A DNA stretch of 64,000 nt from Methylocapsa acidiphila B2 (lineage in GTDB: Bacteria; Pseudomonadota; Alphaproteobacteria; Rhizobiales; Beijerinckiaceae). Positions 44,804 to 53,957 of the stretch are shown here, piece after piece. Both the position numbers and the translations under genes were made by a program. The stretch lies in the NCBI RefSeq assembly GCF_000427445.1, contig NZ_KE386496.1, positions 3,760,004-3,824,003 of the forward strand, read 5' to 3'. The first letter of the stretch is position 1; each line of letters begins with the position of its first letter. The notes beneath the pieces are model-generated. The model was given only the letters and a program-made list of their open reading frames with translations. It was not told the origin of the DNA and made no database searches.

Positions 44804-46048
44804 ATGCCGCATCCTTCCGCCCCGAGCGAAACCAAGCGCAAAATCTTGATTTACGGCATTAATTATTCGCCCGAAATGATCGGCGTCGGCCGGTTCACTG
44901 GCGAGATCGGGGCCGATCTCGCCGCGCATGGCCATGAGGTGATCGTCGTCACCGCGCCGCCGCATTATCCAGGTTGGCGCGTCCCGGAACCTTATAAAGC
45001 CTTGCGATACGCGCGCGAGATTCGCGACGGCGTCTCCATTTGGCGCTGTCCGATTCTGCTGCGGTCCGAGATGCGCGGCCTCTGGCGCGTCATCGCGCCG
45101 TTGAGCTTCGCCGTCTTCTCGGCTCCGGCGGTCCTTTGGCGCATCGTCGCGTCGCGGCCAAATCTGGTTCTCTGTGTCGAGCCCACCTTGTTTGGCGCCC
45201 CGATCGGGCTTCTCGCCAAGCTTTTCGGCGCTCGCCTCGTTCTCCATGTTCAGGATCTCGAGATCGACGCCGCCTTCGCCGTTGGCCATCTCAAGGGGCA
45301 GGGCCTGCAAAACCTTGTCATGAAAGCCGAGTCCTGGTTGCTTCGACAATTCGCGAGCGTCATCACGATCTCGGGACAGATGCGCAAGAAGCTCATCGCC
45401 AAGGGCGTTGAACCGCAGCGCATCGGCGTCGTGCGGAATTGGGTCGATCTCGCCAAGATCAAGCCGCTCGATGAGCCAAACGGCTTTCGCAGCGAACTGA
45501 ATCTGACTGATGCGGATTTCGTGGTCCTTTATGCCGGCAATGTCGGCGCGAAACAGGCGCTAGAAGTCGTCCTCGACGCGGCGCGGCGTCTGGCCGGCAA
45601 GCCCCGTCTGCATTTTGTCATTGCGGGAGACGGGCCGGAAAAGCAACGGCTCATGCGCGAGAGCGGAGATCTTCCAAACGTCCATTTTCTCCCGCTGCAG
45701 CCCGAGGTGCGGCTATGCGAACTGCTCAACCTCGCCAATCTGCATATTCTGCCGCAAAGCCGAGGTGCGGCCGACTTGGTGCTGCCGTCGAAGCTCGGCG
45801 GCATGCTCGCGAGCGGCAAGCCGGTCCTTGCTACGGCCGACGCCGGAACCGAGCTTTTCGAAGTCTTGAAGGGAACGGCGATTCTTGTTCCAGCTGGCGA
45901 TGCGGCGGCGGTTGCCGCCGAAATCAGCCGCCTCTTGGGTGAAGGCGCGCATCCGGCCCTGGGAGACGGTCGCAAGCTGGCGGACATCTTCGAGCGCGAC
46001 GCCTGCCTCGAACAATTTCGGGCGCTGCTCACGGGACCCGACGCCTGA
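44804..46048 (+). CDS. WcaI-like glycosyltransferase (family 4)
   Basis: 414 residues. The N terminus KILIYGINYSPEMIGVGRFT is typical of WcaI colanic-acid fucosyltransferase-like GT4 enzymes. The donor-site block GNVGAKQALEVVLDAARRLA and later ADLVLPSKLGGMLASGKPVL, ATADAGTELFE complete the GT-B fold. It would add a sugar to the lipid-linked repeat unit in the cytoplasm. The sugar is unknown. The gene has an AGGAT ribosome-binding site. Confidence 0.9.
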   Translation: MPHPSAPSETKRKILIYGINYSPEMIGVGRFTGEIGADLAAHGHEVIVVTAPPHYPGWRVPEPYKALRYAREIRDGVSIWRCPILLRSEMRGLWRVIAPLSFAVFSAPAVLWRIVASRPNLVLCVEPTLFGAPIGLLAKLFGARLVLHVQDLEIDAAFAVGHLKGQGLQNLVMKAESWLLRQFASVITISGQMRKKLIAKGVEPQRIGVVRNWVDLAKIKPLDEPNGFRSELNLTDADFVVLYAGNVGAKQALEVVLDAARRLAGKPRLHFVIAGDGPEKQRLMRESGDLPNVHFLPLQPEVRLCELLNLANLHILPQSRGAADLVLPSKLGGMLASGKPVLATADAGTELFEVLKGTAILVPAGDAAAVAAEISRLLGEGAHPALGDGRKLADIFERDACLEQFRALLTGPDA

Positions 46049-46077
46049 CACTTTGCGCCGAAAGCAGGAGCCTGATT

Positions 46078-46314
46078 TCAAAACGCTTTGAAGGCGATGA
46101 TCGTGCGCGTGTCGACGACGCCCGGGATCACATGAACCCGCTCGCCGACGAAATGGCCGATATCGACGCTCTTGCCGACGTAAAATTTGGCGAGAATGTC
46201 GTAATGGCCGGCGATCGAATAGATTTCGGACGCGATCTCGGCCTGAGCCAAGGCGTTGGCGACTTCATAGGTGCGGCCGAGCGCGCATTTGATTTCGACG
46301 AAGAAGGTCTGCAT
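46078..46314 (-). CDS. Stand-alone Lrp/AsnC ligand-binding (RAM) domain protein
   Basis: 78 residues that correspond only to the ligand-sensing half of Lrp/AsnC: FFVEIKCALGRTYEVANALA, YSIAGHYDILAKFYV, and VDTRTIIAFKAF. The DNA-binding half is absent, as in other SMARC/RAM stand-alone proteins. Such proteins may bind amino acids and modify full-length Lrp-like factors. Start chosen at MQTFFV (46314) preceded by a GGAGC site. It is convergent with the WcaI-like gene. Confidence 0.85.
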   Translation of the reverse strand: MQTFFVEIKCALGRTYEVANALAQAEIASEIYSIAGHYDILAKFYVGKSVDIGHFVGERVHVIPGVVDTRTIIAFKAF

Positions 46315-46353
46315 CGGCTCCTTTCTGAGTGAATGTTCGAAAACGCCGCTTGC

Positions 46354-46486
46354 CTTATCCTGAGGAGCCATTGGTGCGAAATGGCGTCTCGAAGAATGAA
46401 GCCAGCGCCCGAGCTGACGCCCCCGCGGGGTTCGAGAGGGCCACGTAGGCCTCCTTACCGTGAGGGCGTTCGAGAATTCTCACGGT
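46354..46486. repeat. REP-like palindromic repeat set, inverted pair
   Basis: Copy 1 (46354-46400) reads CTTATCCTGAGGAGCC, then CGAAATGGCGTCTCGAA and GAATGAA. Copy 2 (46429-46465) is the reverse complement of the same kind of unit (CCTCACGGTAAGGAGG, then TCTCGAACC). A further CCGTGAG/CTCACGG stem closes at 46457-46464/46479-46486. This CCTGAGGAG...GTCTCGAA unit is a well-known rhizobial-type intergenic palindrome. It fills the space between the RAM and YedK genes. Confidence 0.65.
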
Positions 46487-46596
46487 GTCTTAGAGCAAGT
46501 CGGGGACGAAGTTGATCCGGTTTTTCGACTAGGACCAGCTATGAACCGTCGTGGCCGAGGGGGCTCTCCCTGTACCATCGCTCCTGGAGCTGGATC

Positions 46597-47331
46597 ATGT
46601 GCGGGCGTTACGCAATCACCTTGCCGCCGGAAGCGATGAGGCAATTTTTCCACTATGCCGAGCAGCCGAATTTTCCGCCGCGCTATAACATTGCGCCAAC
46701 AGAGCCCGTGCCGATTGTGATCGGGCGACGCGACGCCGACGGCCGCGCCATGCGCCATTTCATGCTCGTTCGGTGGGGATTCCTGCCGCATTTCGTCAAG
46801 GACCCGAAGGCGTTTCCCCTGATCTTCAATGCGCGAGCGGAAACGCTGCTCGTGAAGTCGAGCTTCAAGGCGGCCTTCAAGCGCCGGCGCTGTCTTTTCA
46901 TCGCCGACGCCTTCTACGAATGGCGCCGCGCGCCCGCGGCCAAAGGACAGACGGGCAGACCCTATCTTTTTCGTCGCCGCGACGGCGCGCCGCTGGGTTT
47001 CGCTGGGTTGTGGGAAACCTGGGCGGGACCCAATGGCGAGGAACAGGACACAGCCTGCATCATCACGACCGCCGCTAATGGCGCGAGCTCGGCAATCCAT
47101 GATCGACTGCCGGCTGTTCTCGAGCCTGGGAATTTCGAACTTTGGCTCGACGCGGATGAATCGGCGGCCGATGCTGCCTTTGTGCTCCTGCGGCCGCCCG
47201 AGAACGACGTCCTCGAATTTTTCGAGATTGGCCCCGTGGTGAACAAGGTCGCCAATGACTCGCCCGACGTGCAAAAGCCCATCGCGGCCGAGCCGGTCCC
47301 TCGCTCAACGGCGCAAGGCAGCCTGTTTTGA
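46597..47331 (+). CDS. SOS response-associated peptidase (YedK/HMCES family)
   Basis: 244 residues. The catalytic set of abasic-site crosslinking SRAP proteins is intact: Cys2 in MCGRYAI (exposed after Met removal), Asn in FNARAETLL, Glu in AFYEWRR, and His in IHDRLPAVL. The domain covers essentially the whole protein. SRAP proteins covalently bind abasic sites in single-stranded DNA to protect it. No LexA box was identified upstream. Confidence 0.93.
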   Translation: MCGRYAITLPPEAMRQFFHYAEQPNFPPRYNIAPTEPVPIVIGRRDADGRAMRHFMLVRWGFLPHFVKDPKAFPLIFNARAETLLVKSSFKAAFKRRRCLFIADAFYEWRRAPAAKGQTGRPYLFRRRDGAPLGFAGLWETWAGPNGEEQDTACIITTAANGASSAIHDRLPAVLEPGNFELWLDADESAADAAFVLLRPPENDVLEFFEIGPVVNKVANDSPDVQKPIAAEPVPRSTAQGSLF

Positions 47332-47768
47332 GAGGCCGGTCGCGCTCGCAAGCGGCGCTGGCGCGCGGCTCTTCGGCGCCGCTGCGGATTTTCTTCCTAC
47401 CCGCGCTTGATAGCGGTCGCTTGGTGAACCGATAATCGGCTAAGCATGAAAGGCGCGTGTTGACGCGCCGAACGAAAAATTAGTGACGGTAATGGCTTGA
47501 GCTTAATGGTCACAAGCGAGATCCCTGTGGTCAGTCCGTTATGTTGATTGCTCATCCAATGTTGGATTGATGTTGCGTATCGAAATTGCTGAACGACCGC
47601 GCGGATAGCGCGCTGGAAACGCCGCGCGGCAAGGTCCGCATCATCCTTTTGGCGGAGTGGAAGGCGACATATACGCAGCGCACCATACGCCGCCCTACCT
47701 CTTGCTGAATCGGCCTGCTCTCCGCATTCTGCCCTCCATTCTTCCGATCAGAATTGCCGATCGGACAT
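47332..47768. other. Intergenic region before the sugar transferase, with palindromes
   Basis: About 437 bases, AT-richer than the flanks. Palindromes: GGCGCG/CGCGCC at 47452-47469, and ATCCAATGTTGGAT, a perfect 14-base palindrome at 47554-47567, which is the size of a dimeric regulator site. A promoter for the exopolysaccharide genes is plausible here. No gene recognised. Confidence 0.4.
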
Positions 47769-48491
47769 ATGCAGGCATTTTGCTCAGGTATTTCAGCAAT
47801 GCGATTTTTCCACAGCCCGTCTATTCAATCCGCGCATCATCGCGCGGCCTCGACAACGGCTAGGTCTCTCACGCTCGAGGGGCGCGTTCCGCCATCGTCG
47901 GTTGTGGAGAGTAAGGCCAAGCGCATGCTCGACGTCGTGCTGGGGTGTCTGGCCATTCTGGTCTCGGCGCCGATCCTCATCATCGCCGCGATCGCCATCA
48001 AGCTCGACAGCCCTGGTCCGGTCATCTTTCGTCAGCGGCGAAACGGACTCAATGGAGTTCCATTCGTCATTTTTAAGTTTCGCACCATGACGGTGATGGA
48101 AGAGGGCGCCAATTTTAGGCAAGTTCGGCGCGGCGACAGCCGCGTGACGCGCATTGGCCTTTTGCTTCGCCAGTCGAGCATCGACGAACTGCCGCAGCTG
48201 TTCAATGTCCTCAAGGGAGACATGTCGCTGGTTGGGCCGCGGCCGCATCCGCTGGCGCTGGATGACGAGTTCAGAAACAAGATCTCGACATATGGGTGCC
48301 GTTTTCACGCCGTTCCAGGAATCACCGGCTGGGCGCAGGTCAACGGCCTTCGAGGCGAGACCAGTCGCTTCGAGCAGATGTCGGGTCGCGTCGCGCATGA
48401 TCTTTGGTATATAGAAAACTGGTCGTTCGGGCTCGATATCTACATTATCATCAAAACCTTTTTTGAAGTCGTTCGTAGCCGAGCCTATTGA
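47769..48491 (+). CDS. Undecaprenyl-phosphate sugar-1-phosphate transferase (initiating enzyme)
   Basis: 240 residues. One transmembrane segment (LDVVLGCLAILVSAPILIIA, about residues 56-75) precedes the bacterial sugar-transferase domain: GPVIFRQRRNGLNG, FKFRTM, RIGLLLRQSSIDELPQLFNV, GDMSLVGPRPHP, ITGWAQVNGLRG. It starts repeat-unit synthesis by loading a sugar phosphate on undecaprenyl phosphate; it is of the short WbaP/ExoY type without the extra membrane domain. ATGs at 47769 and 47799 are both possible starts. Confidence 0.93.
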   Translation: MQAFCSGISAMRFFHSPSIQSAHHRAASTTARSLTLEGRVPPSSVVESKAKRMLDVVLGCLAILVSAPILIIAAIAIKLDSPGPVIFRQRRNGLNGVPFVIFKFRTMTVMEEGANFRQVRRGDSRVTRIGLLLRQSSIDELPQLFNVLKGDMSLVGPRPHPLALDDEFRNKISTYGCRFHAVPGITGWAQVNGLRGETSRFEQMSGRVAHDLWYIENWSFGLDIYIIIKTFFEVVRSRAY

Positions 48492-48629
48492 GACCCTGGC
48501 ATATTGTAGGCTAGGGCCGGAGGCGTGATGTGGGCCCCGCCGCTTCACTCGCTCTCTTGATGTCGGCGTGCAGCCTCCGTCGCGCGGCGAGCGCCGAATT
48601 CCTTTCTTTCCGGTTGCTTGAGTTGCGTC

Positions 48630-49796
48630 ATGGGCTCGAGCTTGCGCGCGGATGGCGGACACGTTCAAATGAATTTGATTGAGCAAGAGATCGACGATCG
48701 CCCTGTGTTGATGTTGACGCCCGGCGGTCTCGAGAACGGCGGAGGCATCGGCCGGCTCGTCGGCTATGTGGTTGGCGCATGGCGGGATAAAAAGCTGCCT
48801 CCGATGACGGTCATCGACACCCGAGGACCGAAAACTGTTCTCGCTTGGCCGTTTTTCATGACGGCGTGCCTCGTGCGCATCCTTCTGTACGCGCCCCGCC
48901 GCCCACTCCTTCATATTCATTTGGCGAATGGCGGAAGCACGCTTCGCAAGATCATTATCATGCGCTTCGGGCGATTGTTGGGGCTGGATATGATCATCCA
49001 TCTCCATGATCCCGACTACGGCGGCTTTTATTTGCGGTTGCCGCCCTGGGCGCGCGCGGTCGTGCGCGCGATGTTTCTCAGCGCGACGAAAGTCATCGTG
49101 CTGGGCGAGGCGGCCAAGGTTGCGACGACGGATCTCCTTCTCGTTCCCGCCGAGCGCGTCGAAATCGTAGCCAATGGAGTGCCAGCTCCGTCCGCTGTCT
49201 CGCCGCCGAGGAATTCGGCGCAGCCGCGTATTTTGTTTCTGGGCTATTTGTGCCGACGCAAAGGCGTTCATGATCTGATCGAGGCGCTTGCCCGCCCGCA
49301 GCTGCGCGCGCTGGATTGGCGTGCGGTGCTCGCTGGCGGAGGAGCCGAGGAGGATAAGTTCGCCGCGCAGGCCGCCGGCGCGGGCCTCGGGCAGCGCATA
49401 GAATTTCCGGGATGGGTCGATCGAGCGAAGACGCAGTCGCTGCTCGCGGAGGCGGACATCCTCGTCCTTCCGTCTTATGCGGAAGGCATGGCCATGTCGG
49501 TGTTGGAGGGAATGGCCTTCGGCCTTTGCGTGGTCTGCACGCCGGCAGGCGCCTTGGCCGAAGTGGTGGAGGATGGCGCGTCAGCGCTCGTGGTCACGCC
49601 GGGCGACGTCGAGGGATTGGCGGCGGCGCTCGCCGCAGCGATCACGGATCTGGAACTGCGCCGCCGTCTCGGGCGCGGCGCGCGCGAGGCCTTCTTGCGC
49701 GGTTACAACATAGCCGACTACCCCGAACGGATCGTCGCCGTCTACCGCCGCGCGCTGGCTCATAAGAGCGAAGTTGCGAAGAGCGTCGCTGGTTAG
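48630..49796 (+). CDS. Family 4 glycosyltransferase
   Basis: 388 residues. The N-terminal half begins VLMLTPGGLENGGGIGRLVG; the donor-binding half has RILFLGYLCRRKGVHDLIEA, then EFPGWVDR, and the EX7E-type block LPSYAEGMAMSVLEGMAFGL. It is a GT-B retaining transferase for the exopolysaccharide repeat. Alternative starts: TTG 48618 or ATG 48669. Its stop overlaps the convergent glycosyltransferase gene by 4 bases. Confidence 0.88.
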   Translation: MGSSLRADGGHVQMNLIEQEIDDRPVLMLTPGGLENGGGIGRLVGYVVGAWRDKKLPPMTVIDTRGPKTVLAWPFFMTACLVRILLYAPRRPLLHIHLANGGSTLRKIIIMRFGRLLGLDMIIHLHDPDYGGFYLRLPPWARAVVRAMFLSATKVIVLGEAAKVATTDLLLVPAERVEIVANGVPAPSAVSPPRNSAQPRILFLGYLCRRKGVHDLIEALARPQLRALDWRAVLAGGGAEEDKFAAQAAGAGLGQRIEFPGWVDRAKTQSLLAEADILVLPSYAEGMAMSVLEGMAFGLCVVCTPAGALAEVVEDGASALVVTPGDVEGLAAALAAAITDLELRRRLGRGAREAFLRGYNIADYPERIVAVYRRALAHKSEVAKSVAG

Positions 49797-51067
49797 AGGG
49801 AATTCAAGCGAATCAGGTTTGACGAGCCTTTTGCGCGGCGCGCCTCGTCAAGAAAAGGCGAGACCATCTCGAAGAAGCGCGCGACGCGATCGGGCCAAGA
49901 AAACGCACGCGCTCGCGCCAGGGCGCCGAGCGATAGCGCCTGCAGAGTCGCGGGCTCGGCCAACACATTGGAGATTGCAGCGGCGAGCGCCCGAGCGGTT
50001 TCGTCCGTCCCGAGGCCCGTCGTTGCGACCACGACGCCGCTTGTTTCCGTCACAATTTCCTTCGGCCCGCCGAGGTCGAGGCAGACGACAGGAAGCCCAT
50101 GGCACAGCGCTTCGAGCACGACATTGCCGCTACTGTCGTGCAGGCTCGGAAAGACAAAGAGGTCATGCTCTCGATAGAGCTCGAAGAGCTCCGCCTGAGG
50201 CATCCATGGAACGAAGTCGGTCGCGTCGGCAAGGCCGCTTCGTTCGGCTTGCGCGCGGAGCGCTGGCTCCTCTGGCCCCCGGCCGACGATGGTCAAGCGC
50301 GCAAGCGGCGAGGTTTCGCGCAATGCGCCGAGAGCGGCGAGCGCGAGGTGAGCGCCCTTCCAATACAATAAGCGCCCGACGAACAAGAGTCGTGGGGGGC
50401 GTTGGTTGAATGTGCGCGGCGACTCGATACGATCCGGCGAAACGCCGAGCTCGAGGAAAACCGCGGTCTTGCTGCGCATCCGCGACGGGACGAGCTCGCG
50501 CGTCTCCTCAGTTTTCGCCACGATGACTGCGGCCTCCTCCAACATGCGGCGCACAAGCGGATTGAAGGCCAAGGTGCGATTGGAGACGTCGCGCAAGCGC
50601 TCAGTCCACAGGTTGCGACGCGTGAAACTGTCGCGCAACTGAGGCGGTGAGGTTTCTCCGCCGCCGACAGGACCCAGAATGAAGGGCGCGTCCAGTCGGC
50701 CGAGAAAGGATGGATAGCGGATGCCACCCCAAGTGACGTGATGAATGGCGTCGAACTGCACGGACTGATGCAGATCGCGCGCGGCTTTCAACGCCGCGAT
50801 CTGCCAAAGGAGGTTGTGGCGCCGTTCGGCTTTCGGCTTCTCGCCGGGCTCGAGCCGCCAGAACGGGCTTTGAGGAAAGATCCAGTTGACGCTGGCCGCA
50901 AGCTGATCGCTGCGGCAGCCTTGCATGATTTCGTCAGCATAGGTAGGGGCGGCGAGAGCCCAGACCTCATGTCCGAGCCGCCGAGTTTCGCGAACCCAGT
51001 TCCAGCCGACGCCACTTTCGGAGCCGCGCACCGGCGAGCATTCGTAACAAGACATGAGAATTTTCAT
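49793..51067 (-). CDS. Family 4 glycosyltransferase (minus strand)
   Basis: 424 residues. N-terminal MKILMSCYECSPVRGSESGV is the pattern of GT4 transferases of the WcaC/AmsD style; the C-terminal donor site is LLFVGRLLYWKGAHLALAAL and FPSLHDSSGNVVLEALCHGL. It overlaps the preceding convergent gene by 4 bases. It is the only minus-strand enzyme in the exopolysaccharide gene set, so it must have its own promoter. Confidence 0.9.
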   Translation of the reverse strand: MKILMSCYECSPVRGSESGVGWNWVRETRRLGHEVWALAAPTYADEIMQGCRSDQLAASVNWIFPQSPFWRLEPGEKPKAERRHNLLWQIAALKAARDLHQSVQFDAIHHVTWGGIRYPSFLGRLDAPFILGPVGGGETSPPQLRDSFTRRNLWTERLRDVSNRTLAFNPLVRRMLEEAAVIVAKTEETRELVPSRMRSKTAVFLELGVSPDRIESPRTFNQRPPRLLFVGRLLYWKGAHLALAALGALRETSPLARLTIVGRGPEEPALRAQAERSGLADATDFVPWMPQAELFELYREHDLFVFPSLHDSSGNVVLEALCHGLPVVCLDLGGPKEIVTETSGVVVATTGLGTDETARALAAAISNVLAEPATLQALSLGALARARAFSWPDRVARFFEMVSPFLDEARRAKGSSNLIRLNSL

Positions 51068-51536
51068 GCTGCGGCGCCATCGCTAGACGCATGCCGCCGC
51101 AGCGACCATCGCGCCGCGGAACGCCCGGAGGCGCATCCGCCAGGCCGCAGCTCGCGCCTGCTTTTGGGATGGATCGCCGTTTCCGAGGGATTCATCTGAA
51201 TTCGTTGCGTGGTCACTATGGTTCCTATCGACCGTAGTATCGTGATCATTGGCGTTATTCGCATTATATCAGATTTCACAGCGGCAAGCGTCGCCTTGTC
51301 AATGCCGTTTGCCCGCCCGGCCCAGACCGCGGCCTAGGTCCTGGGCCGCCGGGATCCTTGTATGCAAGCGGCTATTGAGATATGTTGACGCTATTAGCAT
51401 CCCCGATCCGTAATTCGTGGACGATGCGCGTTTTGGTTAATTTATTCAATGCACGCCCAATATCACGGGCCTCAATTTAATCGACCTGCGTTGTGGACTA
51501 ACAACGCTGGCAGCCAGTAGAAGGCGTAGAGCTTTC
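51068..51536. other. Divergent intergenic region, glycosyltransferase / WecG-type gene
   Basis: About 469 bases. GCGTTGT/ACAACGC (51488-51494/51501-51507, 6-base loop) is a dyad 30 bases before the WecG-type gene and could be an operator. Promoters for both genes are expected. No gene or RNA recognised. Confidence 0.4.
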
Positions 51537-52367
51537 ATGCACATCGAATCAATCGCCTCGAGCGGCGGCGCGCCGCTGTCGACGGCAGTCAACGCGGAGG
51601 CTTGGCCGCACCGCGCCAACATACTCGGCGTCGGGGTCAGCGCTTTGAACATGGGGAGCGCGCTGGGGACATTCGATCGGTGGATTGCGTCGGGCGCGCG
51701 CCACTATGTTTGCGTCGCCGACGTGCATTCGATCATGCAGGGCCAGTGGAGAGCGGGACAGCGCGACATCCTCAACAAAGCCGGGATGGTGACTCCCGAC
51801 GGCATGCCTTTAGTTTGGCTGTGTCGGGCAGAGTTCGGTGCCTCGGTCAACCGCGTTTACGGCCCCGACTTGTTGATGGCCGTTTGCGAACATTCCATTG
51901 GCCGGGGGTACAAGCATTTCTTTTACGGCGGCGGCGAGGGGGTGGCGGAGAAGCTCGGCGAAATACTGCAGCGCAGTTTTCCAGGCCTTGAAGTCTGCGG
52001 GAGCTATTGCCCGCCGTTCCGTCCCCTGTCCGTCGAAGAAGAAGACGAGGTCGCCGCGCGGATCAACGCCGCTGATCCTCATTTCATCTGGGTCGGCCTC
52101 AGCACGCCAAAACAAGAGCAGTGGATGGCGAGAATGCGCGATCGGCTCAACGCTCCGGCGCTCATCGGCATTGGCGCAGCCTTCGACTTTCACTCGGGCG
52201 CGAAGCCCCAAGCTCCGCTCTTCGTCCAGCGCTCGGGGCTAGAATGGCTTTTCCGGCTCGTCACCGAGCCGCGTCGGCTGTGGCCGCGCTATCGCAAGGT
52301 GATCCCGGGCTTTATCGGCCGCATTATTTTGCAGAAGACAGGTCTCGTCCGCTTCGACTTAAATTGA
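51537..52367 (+). CDS. WecG/TagA/CpsF family glycosyltransferase
   Basis: 276 residues. Family landmarks: YVCVADVHSIMQGQWRAGQR, DGMPLVWLCR, RVYGPDLLMAVCEHS, FFYGGGEGVAEKL, WVGLSTPKQEQWMA. These GT26 transferases add N-acetylmannosamine, N-acetylmannosaminuronic acid or glucosyl residues to lipid-linked intermediates. It is followed by the polymerase-like gene and belongs to the exopolysaccharide locus. Confidence 0.93.
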   Translation: MHIESIASSGGAPLSTAVNAEAWPHRANILGVGVSALNMGSALGTFDRWIASGARHYVCVADVHSIMQGQWRAGQRDILNKAGMVTPDGMPLVWLCRAEFGASVNRVYGPDLLMAVCEHSIGRGYKHFFYGGGEGVAEKLGEILQRSFPGLEVCGSYCPPFRPLSVEEEDEVAARINAADPHFIWVGLSTPKQEQWMARMRDRLNAPALIGIGAAFDFHSGAKPQAPLFVQRSGLEWLFRLVTEPRRLWPRYRKVIPGFIGRIILQKTGLVRFDLN

Positions 52368-52520
52368 TGGACGCGACCAAAAGATCGCGTCGGCGGTTGG
52401 CGCGCCAGGCCTGCCTGCATGATATAGAGCTTGGGGGCCGCATTTTTTCGCCGCAAGATCGGCCGAAGGGCATGGCAAGTCAGTCTCGCCCGTCTCGACA
52501 ATTGAAAAGCTCTACGCCAA

Positions 52521-53957
52521 ATGATCACTGTTTCTGGCATGCGCAGATTGCCGATTGGAGGCGCCGTCAGGCCAAGTCCGATCGCGGCGCCGAGCAAACG
52601 ACATGGCCTCGCGATCCAACTATTACTCTATATTGTCTGCGCGGTTTGGACAGGTCTGGACATTCCGATCAATCAAATGTTTTTCGAGTCGCGTAGCCTC
52701 GGAGACCCCGAAGTCTTCAGCGAATCAAATTGGTTGGCTTCCGGGCTCAATTTGCTCATCGCTCTGTCGGGGTTTGTGTTGCTTGGCGCGTCGATCGTCA
52801 GACGCAAAATCAGCTGGGTGAAATATCATGGATTATTATTGATCTGTATCATCGCGCTCGGGTCTATTTTGTGGTCGGTCGCGCCGACCTTTAGTTTGAA
52901 GAGAGCGCTGACATTTGTAGGATCAATTTTTTTACTGATCTATTTCGTTGAACAATTCGGCGCGGACCGCGTGTTTCAAATTATTGTCAGCCAGCTTTTG
53001 ATTGTCGCGCTCATTTCATTCGCGGGGCGAATCGCCTGGAAGCAATATGTTCTCATGCCCGGCACGCACGCGCTGCAAGGCGTATACTCCCATAAAAATG
53101 TTTTTGGCGCAGCAATGGCTGCAGGCGTATTGGCGGCGTCTTATCTCTATATAAGGTATGATCAGAGGAAAAGATTATATATTTTGGCTGCGGCTTTTTT
53201 TCTATTTTGTGATTTTCTTTCGACGTCGGGAACGGCAATTGTTCAAGGACTGATATATTTTTATGTTCTGGGGTTATATTTGTTGGGCGCCAAGCGCGGC
53301 GTCACCCGAATTGTTGCTTTCCTGGGCTTGATTCCGTTGGGCGGAACAATCGTTCTGGCCGCTGTTGCGCCTGACGTGTTGTTTGGATTGATCGGCAAGG
53401 ATGCGACGCTGACCGGACGGACGGATCTTTGGGTCTATGTGATCGAGTTTATTCGCGAGCGGCCGTGGCTCGGATGGGGATTTCGCGCCTTCTGGCAGTC
53501 TGAAAACCCCCTCGCTGTCGACGTCTGGAACGCGCTCGGATGGATGATGCCGGAATCGCATAACGGCATTCTCGAGCTTCTATTGAACGTGGGCTATATT
53601 GGTTGCGCGGCCTTTCTCTACGTGTTTTTTGGCGTGCTCGTTACAGGCGTGCGCAATCTCAAGGCGGGCAATGGCGCAATTGGAATTGCTGCGCTCACGG
53701 CTTGCCTCGGCGTCGCATTTTATGGGGTGTCCGAAGACGTCCTGATCAACCCGGACATGCGCTCAATTATATTCTATTTGATTGCGGTCTCCGGCATCCA
53801 TGAATATTGCCGGACTCGGGAAGCAGCTAGGGGCGTTTTGCGCAGACCGAGACCTGTAGGTTTCAGCGGAAACAGCTCGGTTCGCTCAGGCCGGGCTTTC
53901 GGCGGCCTCCCTTCGCCTGTCAGGACAAGTTATGACGCCGATATTTCCACTCATTAG
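52521..53957 (+). CDS. O-antigen ligase/polymerase-like membrane protein
   Basis: 478 residues with about ten hydrophobic segments and the central Wzy_C block LTGRTDLWVYVIEFIRERPW followed by LGWGFRAFW, which is typical of WaaL/ExoQ proteins. The conserved HNGILELLLNVG follows the long periplasmic loop. It probably polymerises or transfers the lipid-linked glycan. The DNA from about 52750 to 53300 is markedly richer in A/T-ending codons than neighbours, indicating acquired origin. It ends in a hydrophilic tail. Confidence 0.87.
   Translation: MITVSGMRRLPIGGAVRPSPIAAPSKRHGLAIQLLLYIVCAVWTGLDIPINQMFFESRSLGDPEVFSESNWLASGLNLLIALSGFVLLGASIVRRKISWVKYHGLLLICIIALGSILWSVAPTFSLKRALTFVGSIFLLIYFVEQFGADRVFQIIVSQLLIVALISFAGRIAWKQYVLMPGTHALQGVYSHKNVFGAAMAAGVLAASYLYIRYDQRKRLYILAAAFFLFCDFLSTSGTAIVQGLIYFYVLGLYLLGAKRGVTRIVAFLGLIPLGGTIVLAAVAPDVLFGLIGKDATLTGRTDLWVYVIEFIRERPWLGWGFRAFWQSENPLAVDVWNALGWMMPESHNGILELLLNVGYIGCAAFLYVFFGVLVTGVRNLKAGNGAIGIAALTACLGVAFYGVSEDVLINPDMRSIIFYLIAVSGIHEYCRTREAARGVLRRPRPVGFSGNSSVRSGRAFGGLPSPVRTSYDADISTH

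Noticed and set aside
46491..46532. Short TAGAGC...GACTAG segment resembling the dispersed repeat
   Set aside because: Shares only TAGAGC and GTTGATCCGG with copy A and lacks the TCGATTGGACG block, so the match may be chance.
47793..49271. 492-codon minus-strand frame over the sugar transferase and GT4 genes
   Set aside because: Antisense to clear enzymes, no domain or ribosome-binding site.
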